Source of the DNA: Sporosalibacterium faouarense
GTDB taxonomy: Bacteria; Bacillota; Clostridia; Tissierellales; VENL01
Reading direction: 5' to 3'
Assembly: GCF_016765695.1 (NCBI RefSeq)
Contig: NZ_JAETGO010000061.1
Coordinates: 1 to 43,712 of the forward strand
DNA length: 43,712 nucleotides
Part shown: in pieces, positions 16,970 through 24,895 of the stretch
How positions within the stretch are numbered: the stretch's first letter is position 1
How the letters are laid out: every line of letters begins with the position of its first letter
Made by a program: the position numbers and the translations under genes
Notes under the pieces: generated by a model
The model's input: only the letters and a program-made list of their open reading frames with translations
The model's database searches: none
Told to the model about the DNA's origin: nothing

Positions 16970-17443
16970 TTAAAAGACCTGTGTTTCTAGAATATCTATT
17001 ACCTCTACTACTTCTGTGCAACTTTTTAATGAAGTTAGTATTTCTTTGTTACTAAATATATCCATTAACTTTTTTAAAACATCCACCTGTTGCTCTGGAT
17101 TATCTATAGCCATTACAAAAACAAGCTCTGCAGGTATATCATTAACACCATTTCCCATCTCCTTAAAGAATACTGGCTCTTTTAGATTTGCAACTAAAAT
17201 TGCTGGTTTAATAACATACTCAGGCTTTGTATGGGGTAGTGCAACCATAACACCTGGTGTAGGCAATCCTGTTGGATATACTTTTTCCCTTTCTATAACA
17301 GCATCTTCAAATGATTCTTTTGCATATCCTTTTTCTATTAATTGTGCAGATAATTTTTTAAGTAAATCTTCATAATCTTTTGCTTCTACATTAAATAAAA
17401 TCATGTTTGGATCAAATAATGATGAAATTGCACTAGTATTCAT
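16970..17443 (-). CDS. PTS EIIA, fructose/mannitol/galactitol type (GatA-like)
   Basis: 157 residues. The active histidine is His71 in VALPHTKPEY, which accepts phosphate from HPr. GVMVALPH and the LVFVMAID...QQVDVLKKLMDIF region are typical of EIIA family 2. ATG 17443 is chosen over the in-frame GTG 17452 because AAGAGGTG ends 6 bases before the ATG. It is the first gene of the sigma-54 PTS operon, about 61 bases from the -12 element. Confidence 0.92.
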   Translation of the reverse strand: MNTSAISSLFDPNMILFNVEAKDYEDLLKKLSAQLIEKGYAKESFEDAVIEREKVYPTGLPTPGVMVALPHTKPEYVIKPAILVANLKEPVFFKEMGNGVNDIPAELVFVMAIDNPEQQVDVLKKLMDIFSNKEILTSLKSCTEVVEVIDILETQVF

Positions 17444-17503
17444 TCTATACACCTCTTATATATTAGATTTTTTATCTAAAGTTCTTCTTTAGCAATTTAA
17501 AGT

Positions 17504-17520
17504 TGCAAAGTTTATGCCAA
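17504..17520 (-). promoter_or_regulatory. Sigma-54 (-24/-12) promoter of the PTS operon
   Basis: The minus strand reads TTGGCATAAACTTTGCA. It contains TGGCAYR, four bases, TTGCW, with GG and GC separated by exactly ten bases. Only one promoter of this type was found, and it lies before an operon encoding a GAFTGA-containing activator, which makes the assignment strong. Expected start about 12 bases downstream, near 17493. Confidence 0.9.
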
Positions 17521-17525
17521 TTTAT

Positions 17526-17609
17526 TGCATAGTTTATAAACATTGGTATTATCAATATTTAATATTCAATTATGCACTATTTTTCCTTGTACTTAATTAG
17601 TGCATAGTT
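17526..17609 (-). promoter_or_regulatory. Candidate upstream activator sites for the LevR-type protein
   Basis: A 9-bp inverted repeat TATGCACTA (17571-17579) and TAGTGCATA (17598-17606) has an 18-base spacer. The half-site TGCATAGTT recurs at 17526-17534 and 17601-17609. They sit about 10-90 bases upstream of the -24 element, where an enhancer-binding protein would bind. The protein-site link is inference. Confidence 0.6.
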
Positions 17610-17623
17610 CTAAAAGCTAAATT

Positions 17624-17664
17624 AGCCAAAAAAAGCAAAAATAGAGACGATATCGTCTCTATTT
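17624..17664 (-). terminator. Terminator after the SLH/YcdB-like gene
   Basis: A perfect 26-base palindrome at 17639-17664 (AAATAGAGACGAT and its complement), followed on the minus strand by TTGCTTTTTTTGG. It separates the upstream surface-protein gene from the PTS promoter region. The plus side has a shorter T run. Confidence 0.8.
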
Positions 17665-17746
17665 CTGCTTTTACAAATTGTTTTAACACATCTATATATA
17701 ACAATGGAGGTTAGTGTATAAACCCATTGGTAACTAGGTTAATACC

Positions 17747-19900
17747 TTATTTTGAGTTACTATTTAGGTAATTATATATAACCACTGCCCCTTGTTCTCT
17801 GTTTATTTCTGCTTGTGGATATAAGTATCCATCATATCCATTGATGATGCCTAGTCCATTGGCAATAGCTACATGCCCTTTAAGTTCAGATGATATCTTA
17901 TCTGCATCTTTAAAGTTAACTACATATATTCCTTCTATACTTGCAACTTTATCATACCCTAATGATCTTATGATAAATTTAACTGCCTCTTCATTAGTTA
18001 TAGTTTCTTGAGGTGCTATCTCTTCATCTTTTATAATTCCTGCATTTTTAAGTCTATCATAAAGAGCTTTATCAAATTCATCTTCCTCAGAATATGGTTT
18101 TGCTATATAATAGCTATTAGCTTTAGCAAGAAGGTATAAGAAATCTCTTTGAGTAATCTCTGACTTCGGCATGAATTTATCTCCAGGTAATGATATGCCA
18201 TATTGAGCTAAGACCTCAATCTGAGATTTTGCATAACTATCATCTATGTCAGTATATTCGATTACAGTTTCTTCTTGATATACATCACCATTATATGTCA
18301 AAATATCTCCAGTATTTGCATCTATGGTTAATGGCTTATCTTTCTTCATTGCATATACTAATTTAATTTCCGGAGTTTTACTTTCATTTTCAATTTTTAT
18401 ATTTTCATTTTGAGAGTAATCGGAAATATACTTTAACTCCATTCCAATTTCTTTCATAACTGTATTAAATGCCTCATCCATATTCATAGCATTTACAGTA
18501 GTAGGAAGGTCTCCTTTGAACCAAGTATAATTATAATTTGTTACTTCTCCTGTTATAGTGTCTACAGAAACATTAAATCCATCTCCATATACATATGCTC
18601 CATTTGCTTTTCTTTGATAGTTTAAACTATATTGTCTAGGTAATTCTTGATTATCCAATGGATATACTCTAGGTTCTTGCCATGTTACATATTCAACCTT
18701 CTTAAATTTATCAGACTGTAGATTTTTTATAAATTCTTCAGCTATTTCCATTGATTGTTCTTTATTATAAATTGCTTTGTCATCTTCATCATGTTTATTG
18801 TATTTATTGAAACTTTGTATTTCTCCTGTTCTAGCGTCTACATTAACGCTAACACTTCTCACTGTTTTTTCACTGTCATCTTCAAATCTTATGCTCCAAG
18901 TGAATTCTCCCTTGTTTCTCCATTGAGAAAAAAGATTAATATATGATACTTTAAGACTATCATCAATTTTTAATTCTTCAATTGCAATTTTTTGTGCTTC
19001 TTTTTCGCTTAATAATCCTGACATATCTTCAATTGCTGCTTTTTCTGCTGGACTTAATGATGATTGATTAGCAACTGTATCTACCGCTTTTTCCGATCCA
19101 GCGTACATTCTATAGTAATTACCTTTAGTAATTGCTTCACCTGTTTTTGCATCTATAGCATTTTTATCAGTAAGATTAGTATAAATTAAATATGGTTTAA
19201 CTTGATTATCTTCATAGTTAAATTTATAAACTAATTGTAATCCTATCTTATCTTTATAGATTTTTTCCGCACCTTGTAAAGTTAAAATCTTTTCTGGACT
19301 AGGAAATTTCAAGTCATCTTCCCAATTGCAGTAGTAGCTTCTCACTTCACCTGATTCATTATCTATGTTAACTCTTATTGTATTGTTAGAATACAAAATT
19401 CCATTCTCTTCTCTTATGTATATCAGATTATAGTATCTTGAGTTTACATTTAGTATACCTTCATTATCTTCAAGTTTAATATTATCTTTGGACTCTGGAT
19501 TAACTTTTTCAATAAATTTTTCTGCAATTTCTTTAGCTTCATTCAAACTAAATTTTGCTAGTCTTGGACCATACTGTTCTGGATTAGCATCATGTTGATA
19601 AAAATCTGTAACCTTTCCATTAGTATCTATAGTTACATTTATACTTCCCAGCTTTCCATCACTATCATTCCAGTCTAATCTAAATTCAGTTTTACCATTA
19701 TAACTATTGACATTGTAATTAAATTCGTCATAACCATCTGTGATATTAAATAAATTCTTTGCTTTAACAATTGCCACCTTTAAATCCTCATCATAATCAG
19801 AAGAATAATTTTTGCCTGAATAGTCAGCAAAAGTAAATCCTGTAGAAACAACTGTTAAAACCATAACTAGAGCCATGAATAATGCTACTTTTCTTTTCAA
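17747..19900 (-). CDS. Exported YcdB/YcdC-repeat protein with C-terminal SLH domains
   Basis: 717 residues. TTG start with AAGGAGG 9 bases upstream. Residues 1-26 form a signal peptide (VLTVVSTGFTFADY). About 27-540 carry repeated PepSY/YcdB-like modules: recurring pairs of an EAxxIAExFI helix and a sheet ending in VNVDARTGEIQSF or VNVDNESGEVRSY patterns, at about 130-190, 295-365, 380-460 and 470-540. About 551-717 look like SLH repeats (NEEAVKFIIRSLGYDK; LGIINGYDGYLYPQAEINREQGAVVIYNYL), which attach proteins to cell-wall polymers. Single-gene unit with its own terminator. Function unknown; such modules often have inhibitor or scaffold roles. Confidence 0.82.
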   Translation of the reverse strand: MKRKVALFMALVMVLTVVSTGFTFADYSGKNYSSDYDEDLKVAIVKAKNLFNITDGYDEFNYNVNSYNGKTEFRLDWNDSDGKLGSINVTIDTNGKVTDFYQHDANPEQYGPRLAKFSLNEAKEIAEKFIEKVNPESKDNIKLEDNEGILNVNSRYYNLIYIREENGILYSNNTIRVNIDNESGEVRSYYCNWEDDLKFPSPEKILTLQGAEKIYKDKIGLQLVYKFNYEDNQVKPYLIYTNLTDKNAIDAKTGEAITKGNYYRMYAGSEKAVDTVANQSSLSPAEKAAIEDMSGLLSEKEAQKIAIEELKIDDSLKVSYINLFSQWRNKGEFTWSIRFEDDSEKTVRSVSVNVDARTGEIQSFNKYNKHDEDDKAIYNKEQSMEIAEEFIKNLQSDKFKKVEYVTWQEPRVYPLDNQELPRQYSLNYQRKANGAYVYGDGFNVSVDTITGEVTNYNYTWFKGDLPTTVNAMNMDEAFNTVMKEIGMELKYISDYSQNENIKIENESKTPEIKLVYAMKKDKPLTIDANTGDILTYNGDVYQEETVIEYTDIDDSYAKSQIEVLAQYGISLPGDKFMPKSEITQRDFLYLLAKANSYYIAKPYSEEDEFDKALYDRLKNAGIIKDEEIAPQETITNEEAVKFIIRSLGYDKVASIEGIYVVNFKDADKISSELKGHVAIANGLGIINGYDGYLYPQAEINREQGAVVIYNYLNSNSK

Positions 19901-20061
19901 TTAAAATACCTCCTTATTTTTTATCTTTTATATATAAGACGGATTGTTCAGAAAAATGTTCCATTATTTTTATTTATTTTTTAATATTATCCATTTACTA
20001 TCAAATTAAATTCTTCATCATATGATGTAATATAAAATATATAATTAATGGGGTTTTAGCT

Positions 20062-20934
20062 ATGAATAGATTAATATATTATGTTGAGATAACAAGTTTA
20101 TCAGGAGTCCTAGCTCTGTTTAAGTCTTTATTTGGTACGATCAATATATCCTATATCGTATTATTAATATTGATTGCCCTTGATACATTCACAGGTATGT
20201 CAGTAGCCCTAAAGTATCATAGGTTCAGTAGTAAGGGCCTATGTAAACTCTTAAAAAAAATAATAACCTATAGTATGGCTATTCTAACTATTAGACTCTT
20301 AGAGGTTGGGATACTAACTATAGTTGAAACTATCTTTATCTCTCAGGTTGTAGTGACCTTTTTACAGGTTACAGAAACAGTAAGTATATTAGAAAATCTT
20401 ACTCTATTAGGAGTGCCTTTGCCTGCTAATTTTATTAATTTCTTAATTAAACATATTAAAATACCGGGATTAAGTGATGCTATAAGACTTGGTAGAAATG
20501 AACAAAAAGATTTAACTGAAATAGACGATATTATTAACTATCAAATACCTACATTTGAAGATAAGAATGTTAGAGAATTATTAAAAATAAAATTTAACTT
20601 CTGGAGAACTATAGCCTTTAATATTAGAACTATATTTGACGATAATAATAATACAAGTTCTGAACATATTTATTATAAGTTTATGTCATTAATGGAAATT
20701 GAATTGAAAGACATGAATAAAGAATTAAAGAATGCTGACATTCCCAATGAATATCTAGAAAAGTTCGAAAAAAATTATCGTCCACAAGTCGATAGTTTTC
20801 TCCAATATATGAAAGGTGTATGTAATTCTGAAAAAAATAATGATGAAATTAAAGATGATATAATAAATAAAATTGTAGTATTGTCCTATGAAACTATATT
20901 AAAAACTCATAAGATTTTTAATGGTAATTCATAA
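20062..20934 (+). CDS. Holin-family (toxin secretion/phage lysis type) membrane domain with a novel C-terminal cytosolic domain
   Basis: 290 residues. About 10-135 hold four hydrophobic helices with the holin-4 signature: LIALDTFTGMSVALKYHRFSSKGL, then a lysine-rich loop and the next helix. Known family members are about 130-150 residues. Here about 150 more residues follow, rich in charged residues, with predicted helices (IPTFEDKNVRELLKIKFNFW; a pair around KDMNKELKNADIP); I do not recognise this part. No endolysin or phage genes adjoin it. ATG follows TAATGGGGTTTTAGCT, a modest site. It could be a cellular membrane protein that borrowed a holin domain. Confidence 0.7.
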   Translation: MNRLIYYVEITSLSGVLALFKSLFGTINISYIVLLILIALDTFTGMSVALKYHRFSSKGLCKLLKKIITYSMAILTIRLLEVGILTIVETIFISQVVVTFLQVTETVSILENLTLLGVPLPANFINFLIKHIKIPGLSDAIRLGRNEQKDLTEIDDIINYQIPTFEDKNVRELLKIKFNFWRTIAFNIRTIFDDNNNTSSEHIYYKFMSLMEIELKDMNKELKNADIPNEYLEKFEKNYRPQVDSFLQYMKGVCNSEKNNDEIKDDIINKIVVLSYETILKTHKIFNGNS

Positions 20935-20946
20935 TTGATAACATTT

Positions 20947-20977
20947 AAAAAATCCAGTTACCTATACTGGATTTTTT
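20947..20977. terminator. Bidirectional terminator between convergent genes
   Basis: AAAAAATCCAG (20947-20957), nine-base loop, CTGGATTTTTT (20967-20977). It serves both the holin-domain gene and the minus-strand ATPase gene. The ATPase stop codon (20976-20978) lies inside the distal arm. Confidence 0.85.
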
Positions 20978-21362
20978 ATATATACTTGATGGAAACGGCT
21001 TTATTCTTATCTACATAGAATTCATCACTTAACCCGTTCACTAGAACTAATCCCCTGCCATTACATTTTAATTCCATAGGGTCATACGCTCCTTCATCAA
21101 AACAAAATCCCATTCCTTCATCGGTAACTTCTATTTGTAGTCTATTGTTTTTTAATTCTAATCTTATCTTAATATTTTTGCTACAATCTTTTGAGTTCCC
21201 ATGTATAGCCCCATTTGCTACTAATTCATGAAGTATTAATTTTGTATCAAATAAAAGTGTCTCATCATCAATATTTTTCTCAAGTTGATTTAGGATATCT
21301 TGTAAAAACCCTTTTATCTCATTTAAATCGCTACAAATAGACTCGTCAACTATAAAACACAT
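20976..21362 (-). CDS. RsbW/SpoIIAB-like ATP-binding protein (HATPase, anti-sigma type)
   Basis: 128 residues from ATG 21362, preceded by TTTAGGTGGGTG; in-frame extension to 21416 adds hydrophobic residues without family match. GHKL ATPase motifs: N box ELVANGAIHGN (about 52-62), G1 box VTDEGMGF (about 80-87), and a late NGRGLVLVNGLSDEF. This is the anti-sigma factor kinase type that binds a sigma factor or phosphorylates an STAS-domain partner. No STAS or sigma gene is nearby, so its partner is unknown. Single gene. Confidence 0.82.
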   Translation of the reverse strand: MCFIVDESICSDLNEIKGFLQDILNQLEKNIDDETLLFDTKLILHELVANGAIHGNSKDCSKNIKIRLELKNNRLQIEVTDEGMGFCFDEGAYDPMELKCNGRGLVLVNGLSDEFYVDKNKAVSIKYI

Positions 21363-21733
21363 AAGAAAACACCCACCTAAACAAATAATAGTATTGAACG
21401 TGAAAAAATCATGCATATAATTTCAGTTAGTAGTATATCATAAAAATAAGCTTTTATCATGTTGATTCCCTTTTCAGTTATATTTTACCCACTATTTTTT
21501 TCTTTAATCTAATTATAAAAATAAATTCTTATTTATTTTTAGTAAATTATACCAATTATTTTTTTTATAAAATAGGAATTTTCTAGGGATAAAGTATTTT
21601 TTTATTTTATAGTTATAAAAAACATAAAAAGTAATAAAATAATTATAGAAATAAGTTTAAACTTTAGATTTATTGGGTAAAATTATCTTAGAATTAATAA
21701 TTTACCAATATTTAAAATGAAAGGAGTTTTTTT
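21363..21733. other. AT-rich divergent intergenic region
   Basis: It lies between the RsbW-like gene (minus) and rubredoxin (plus). Very AT-rich, with no ORF and no structured RNA that I recognise. One weak rubredoxin promoter candidate lies at 21673-21701. A TATACT box in the minus-strand reading near 21430 has no good -35 partner. Confidence 0.5.
21673..21701 (+). promoter_or_regulatory. Possible rubredoxin promoter
   Basis: TTGGGT (21673-21678), 17 bases, AATAAT (21696-21701). Two mismatches in -35 and one in -10; correct spacing and 32 bases from the start codon. In such AT-rich DNA this could be chance. Confidence 0.35.
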
Positions 21734-21895
21734 ATGGACAAATATGTATGCATCCCATGTGGATATGTTTATGACCCTGCTGAAGGAGACCCAGATGGAG
21801 GTATAGAGCCTGGAACAGCATTTGAAGATCTTCCAGATGATTGGGTTTGCCCAATGTGCGGTGTTGGAAAGGATATGTTTGAAAAACAAGAATAA
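21734..21895 (+). CDS. rub: Rubredoxin
   Basis: 53 residues, the standard length. It binds one iron through two CxxC knuckles, Cys6/Cys9 (VCIPCG) and Cys39/Cys42 (VCPMCG), and carries single electrons in oxygen or peroxide detoxification and other redox reactions in anaerobes. [27 protein letters not shown] is the family core. AAAGGAG precedes the ATG by 9 bases. Single gene followed by a strong terminator; no rubrerythrin or oxidoreductase partner is adjacent. Confidence 0.97.
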   Translation: MDKYVCIPCGYVYDPAEGDPDGGIEPGTAFEDLPDDWVCPMCGVGKDMFEKQE

Positions 21896-21917
21896 TAATC
21901 TAGCTATTTACATAGCT

Positions 21918-21943
21918 AAAAAAGTGGCCTAGGCCACTTTTTT
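21918..21943. terminator. Bidirectional terminator between rubredoxin and engB
   Basis: A perfect palindrome: AAAAAAGTGGCCT joined to AGGCCACTTTTTT. T runs on both sides serve both convergent transcripts: rubredoxin on plus, and the end of the long proteostasis cluster on minus. Confidence 0.92.
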
Positions 21944-21947
21944 TAGT

Positions 21948-22547
21948 CTATAACAACTGGTTAACTCTCAATATTTCTTCTATTGTATTTAACACTTTTT
22001 CTCTATTAGTTTTCTTAGATGCCGAAAATGGAATTATGAAGTCTCTATTTTCAACTCCTAAAGTCTTTTTTATGTCGGATATATGCTTATCAATTTTACC
22101 TCTAGATATCTTATCAACCTTTGTAGCAACAACAATACCATTAAATCCTACAGACTTAATCCATTCATACATTCCAACATCAAGCTCAGAAGGAGTGTGC
22201 CTTATATCAACCAATTGAATTATCTCTACCAAACTTTTTCTCGAAGTTATATATGTTTCTATCATTTTAGCCCATTTATTTCTAGACTGTCTAGATACTC
22301 GAGCATATCCATAGCCAGGAAGGTCAACAAATCTAAACTCATCATTTATACTGTAAAAGTTCAAAGTTTGAGTTTTTCCTGGCTGTCCACTGGTCCTAGC
22401 CAAGTTTTTTCTATTAATTAAGCAATTAATTAGAGACGACTTCCCTACATTAGACCTTCCAGCGAAAGCTATCTCTGGGACACCTTCTTCAGGATATTGG
22501 TCAGGCCTTACAACAGTACCTAAGAGCTCAGATTTTTTAATTTTCAT
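21948..22547 (-). CDS. engB: Ribosome biogenesis GTPase EngB (YsxC/YihA)
   Basis: 199 residues. A TRAFAC GTPase needed for maturation of the large ribosomal subunit. G1 GRSNVGKSS, the G2 threonine region, G3 DLPGYG, G4 TKVDK and G5 FSASK are all present. The ATG at 22547 is preferred: the GAGG motif abuts the first ATG (22556), leaving no spacing, but is about 9 bases from the second. It overlaps the end of lon by 11 bases, the arrangement seen in many Firmicutes, and closes the cluster. Confidence 0.95.
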   Translation of the reverse strand: MKIKKSELLGTVVRPDQYPEEGVPEIAFAGRSNVGKSSLINCLINRKNLARTSGQPGKTQTLNFYSINDEFRFVDLPGYGYARVSRQSRNKWAKMIETYITSRKSLVEIIQLVDIRHTPSELDVGMYEWIKSVGFNGIVVATKVDKISRGKIDKHISDIKKTLGVENRDFIIPFSASKKTNREKVLNTIEEILRVNQLL

Positions 22548-24891
22548 TTTTTTCATCCTCTTTGACTAAGGCATGGCTTAGTACTTCTTCCATATTTTCA
22601 ACAAACACAAATTCTAGCTTCTTCCTTACGTTGCTTGGAATATCTTCCATATCCTTTTTATTATCCCAAGGTAATAATACTTTCTTAATTCCAGCTCTAT
22701 TCGCTCCTAGTACCTTTTCTTTAATACCACCTACAGGCAATACTCTCCCTCTAAGGGTTATCTCACCTGTCATTGCTACCTTGCTATTAACTGGCACATT
22801 AGATAGTGCAGATATTACAGCAGTTGCCATGGTAATTCCTGCTGATGGTCCATCTTTAGGTATTGCTCCTTCTGGGATATGTATATGTATATCCTTTTCT
22901 TTGTAGAAATCCTTATCAATTTCAAACTCTTCAGTTTTCGATCTAATGAAACTAATTCCTGCCCTTGCCGACTCCTTCATTACATCTCCAAGTTGTCCAG
23001 TTAATTGAAGCTTTCCAGTCCCTGGCATAGGAGTTACTTCTATTGATAAAGTCTCTCCCCCAACAGCAGTCCAAGCTAATCCAGTTACAATTCCAATTTG
23101 ATTCTCTTTTTTTGCTTTTTCCCTACGATATTTTTGTATACCTAAATATTTATTTAGATTCCCTGCATTTATCTTAGCAGAATCTATATTTTCCTCGACC
23201 ATTCTCTTTGCAACTTTTCTGCATATATTTGCTATCATTCTTTCAAGATTTCTTACCCCAGATTCTCTTGTGTAACTGTTAATAACCTCTCTTACTGCAT
23301 TTTCAGATATGTTTACTTTTTTATCCTTTAATCCATGTTCACCAATCTGCTTAGGTATTAAGTATTTGTTTGCTATTTGAAGCTTTTCTTCTTCTGTATA
23401 CCCCGATATTCTTATTACTTCCATTCTATCTAATAATGGCCTTGGTATAGTATTTAAAGAGTTTGCTGTAGTAATAAATAATACCTTAGAAAGATCAAAT
23501 GGTGCTTCAAGGAAGTGGTCAGTAAAGGTATTATTCTGTTCTGGATCTAACACTTCTAATAGTGCTGAAGCAGGATCACCTCTAAATCCACTACTTAATT
23601 TATCTATCTCATCGAAAAGGAATACAGGATTTTTAGAACCAGCTTTTTTAATTGATGAAATTATTCTTCCTGGTATAGCTCCTACATAAGTCCTTCTATG
23701 TCCTCTTATCTCAGCTTCATCCCTTACTCCTCCAAGGGACATTCTAGTAAACTCTCTATTTAAAGCTCTAGCAATTGATTTGGCAATAGACGTTTTACCT
23801 ACTCCTGGAGGTCCAACTAAACATAAAATAGGACCTTTCATGCTATTAGCTAATTCTCTTATAGCTAAGTATTCAAGAATTCTTTCCTTCACATCTTTTA
23901 AACCATAATGATCTTGGTCTAAAATATCTCTAGATTTTTTAATATCTACTCTATCCTCAGTTTCCTTGTCCCAAGGCAAGTCTACTATCCAATCTAGATA
24001 TGTTCTAATTACTCCTGTTTCTGCTGAAGATGGTGATACTTTAAGTAATCTCTCTGCTTCCTTTAACGCTTTTTCTTTTACTTCATCGGGCATATCAATA
24101 TCTTCAATTTTTTCTTTATATTCTTCTACCTCTTGAGCTATACCCTCATCTTCACCAAGCTCCTTCTGTATAGCCTTTAATTGCTCTTTCAAATAGTATT
24201 CTTTTTGAACCTTATTAATTTGTTTTTTAACTCTTTGAGCTATTTGCTTTTCAATCTGTATAACTTCTAACTCTTCTTCTAATATAGCATGTAAGGTTTC
24301 TAATCTCTCATATGGATCAAAGGCCTCTAGTAATCGCTGCTTATTTGTTGACTTTAATTGTATATATGATGCAATAACATCAGCTAGACGACCAGGCTCT
24401 TCTATCTCTGAAACAGTAATAAGAACATCGGCAGACACCTTATTACCAGCACTCGTATATTCTTCAAATTTTTCTATCACCATTCTCATAATAGCTTCTA
24501 CTTTTTTATCTTTTTCAACCTCTGTACTATAAGAAGGTTCTTCCAGCTTTGCTTCATAATATGGTTCATCTTTTATAATCTCAGTAATTTTAGCACGATT
24601 TATTCCTTCTACCAAGACTCTTACAGTGTCTCCAGGTAATTTTAACATTTGTTTTATCTTACATATTGTACCTACATGATAAAAATCTTCTGGTGTAGGC
24701 ATATCTACTTTTGCTTCTTTCTGGGAAGTTAAAAAAATCATTGAATCATTTATCATTGCCTTTTCCAAGGCGTTTATAGACTTATCCCTACCTACATCAA
24801 AGTGTATTACCATATAGGGAAAAATTGATAGTCCCCTTAATGGTATCAAGGGCATAACTTTACTTTTTTGTGTCCCATTCTTTTTATCCAT
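22537..24891 (-). CDS. lon: ATP-dependent protease LonA
   Basis: 784 residues, normal for LonA. N-terminal substrate-binding domain (about 10-205; PLIPLRGLSIFPYMV), coiled-coil linker, AAA+ module (GPPGVGKTS Walker A at about 360; VFLFDEIDKL Walker B) and C-terminal serine-lysine protease with Ser683 in DGPSAG and Lys726 in GGIKEKV. It degrades damaged and regulatory proteins in the cytoplasm. AAGGAG precedes the ATG; the upstream CPBP gene ends 4 bases away. Confidence 0.97.
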   Translation of the reverse strand: MDKKNGTQKSKVMPLIPLRGLSIFPYMVIHFDVGRDKSINALEKAMINDSMIFLTSQKEAKVDMPTPEDFYHVGTICKIKQMLKLPGDTVRVLVEGINRAKITEIIKDEPYYEAKLEEPSYSTEVEKDKKVEAIMRMVIEKFEEYTSAGNKVSADVLITVSEIEEPGRLADVIASYIQLKSTNKQRLLEAFDPYERLETLHAILEEELEVIQIEKQIAQRVKKQINKVQKEYYLKEQLKAIQKELGEDEGIAQEVEEYKEKIEDIDMPDEVKEKALKEAERLLKVSPSSAETGVIRTYLDWIVDLPWDKETEDRVDIKKSRDILDQDHYGLKDVKERILEYLAIRELANSMKGPILCLVGPPGVGKTSIAKSIARALNREFTRMSLGGVRDEAEIRGHRRTYVGAIPGRIISSIKKAGSKNPVFLFDEIDKLSSGFRGDPASALLEVLDPEQNNTFTDHFLEAPFDLSKVLFITTANSLNTIPRPLLDRMEVIRISGYTEEEKLQIANKYLIPKQIGEHGLKDKKVNISENAVREVINSYTRESGVRNLERMIANICRKVAKRMVEENIDSAKINAGNLNKYLGIQKYRREKAKKENQIGIVTGLAWTAVGGETLSIEVTPMPGTGKLQLTGQLGDVMKESARAGISFIRSKTEEFEIDKDFYKEKDIHIHIPEGAIPKDGPSAGITMATAVISALSNVPVNSKVAMTGEITLRGRVLPVGGIKEKVLGANRAGIKKVLLPWDNKKDMEDIPSNVRKKLEFVFVENMEEVLSHALVKEDEKNEN

Positions 24892-24895
24892 AGTA

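Noticed and set aside
17461-17746. Attenuator or riboswitch in the PTS leader
   Set aside because: The palindrome at 17639-17664 belongs to the upstream gene's terminator, and the structure before EIIA is explained by the sigma-54 promoter and its inverted repeat.
20062-20934. Prophage or lysis cassette around the holin-domain gene
   Set aside because: No endolysin, tail, portal, integrase or attachment repeat nearby, and the protein is twice the usual holin length.
21683-21889. A 68-codon minus-strand ORF
   Set aside because: It is the shadow of rubredoxin, whose 53-codon plus-strand frame has both iron-binding CxxC motifs and a ribosome site.
22083-22421. Long plus-strand ORFs opposite engB and lon
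   Set aside because: They are low-complexity antisense readings of strongly conserved genes without ribosome sites.
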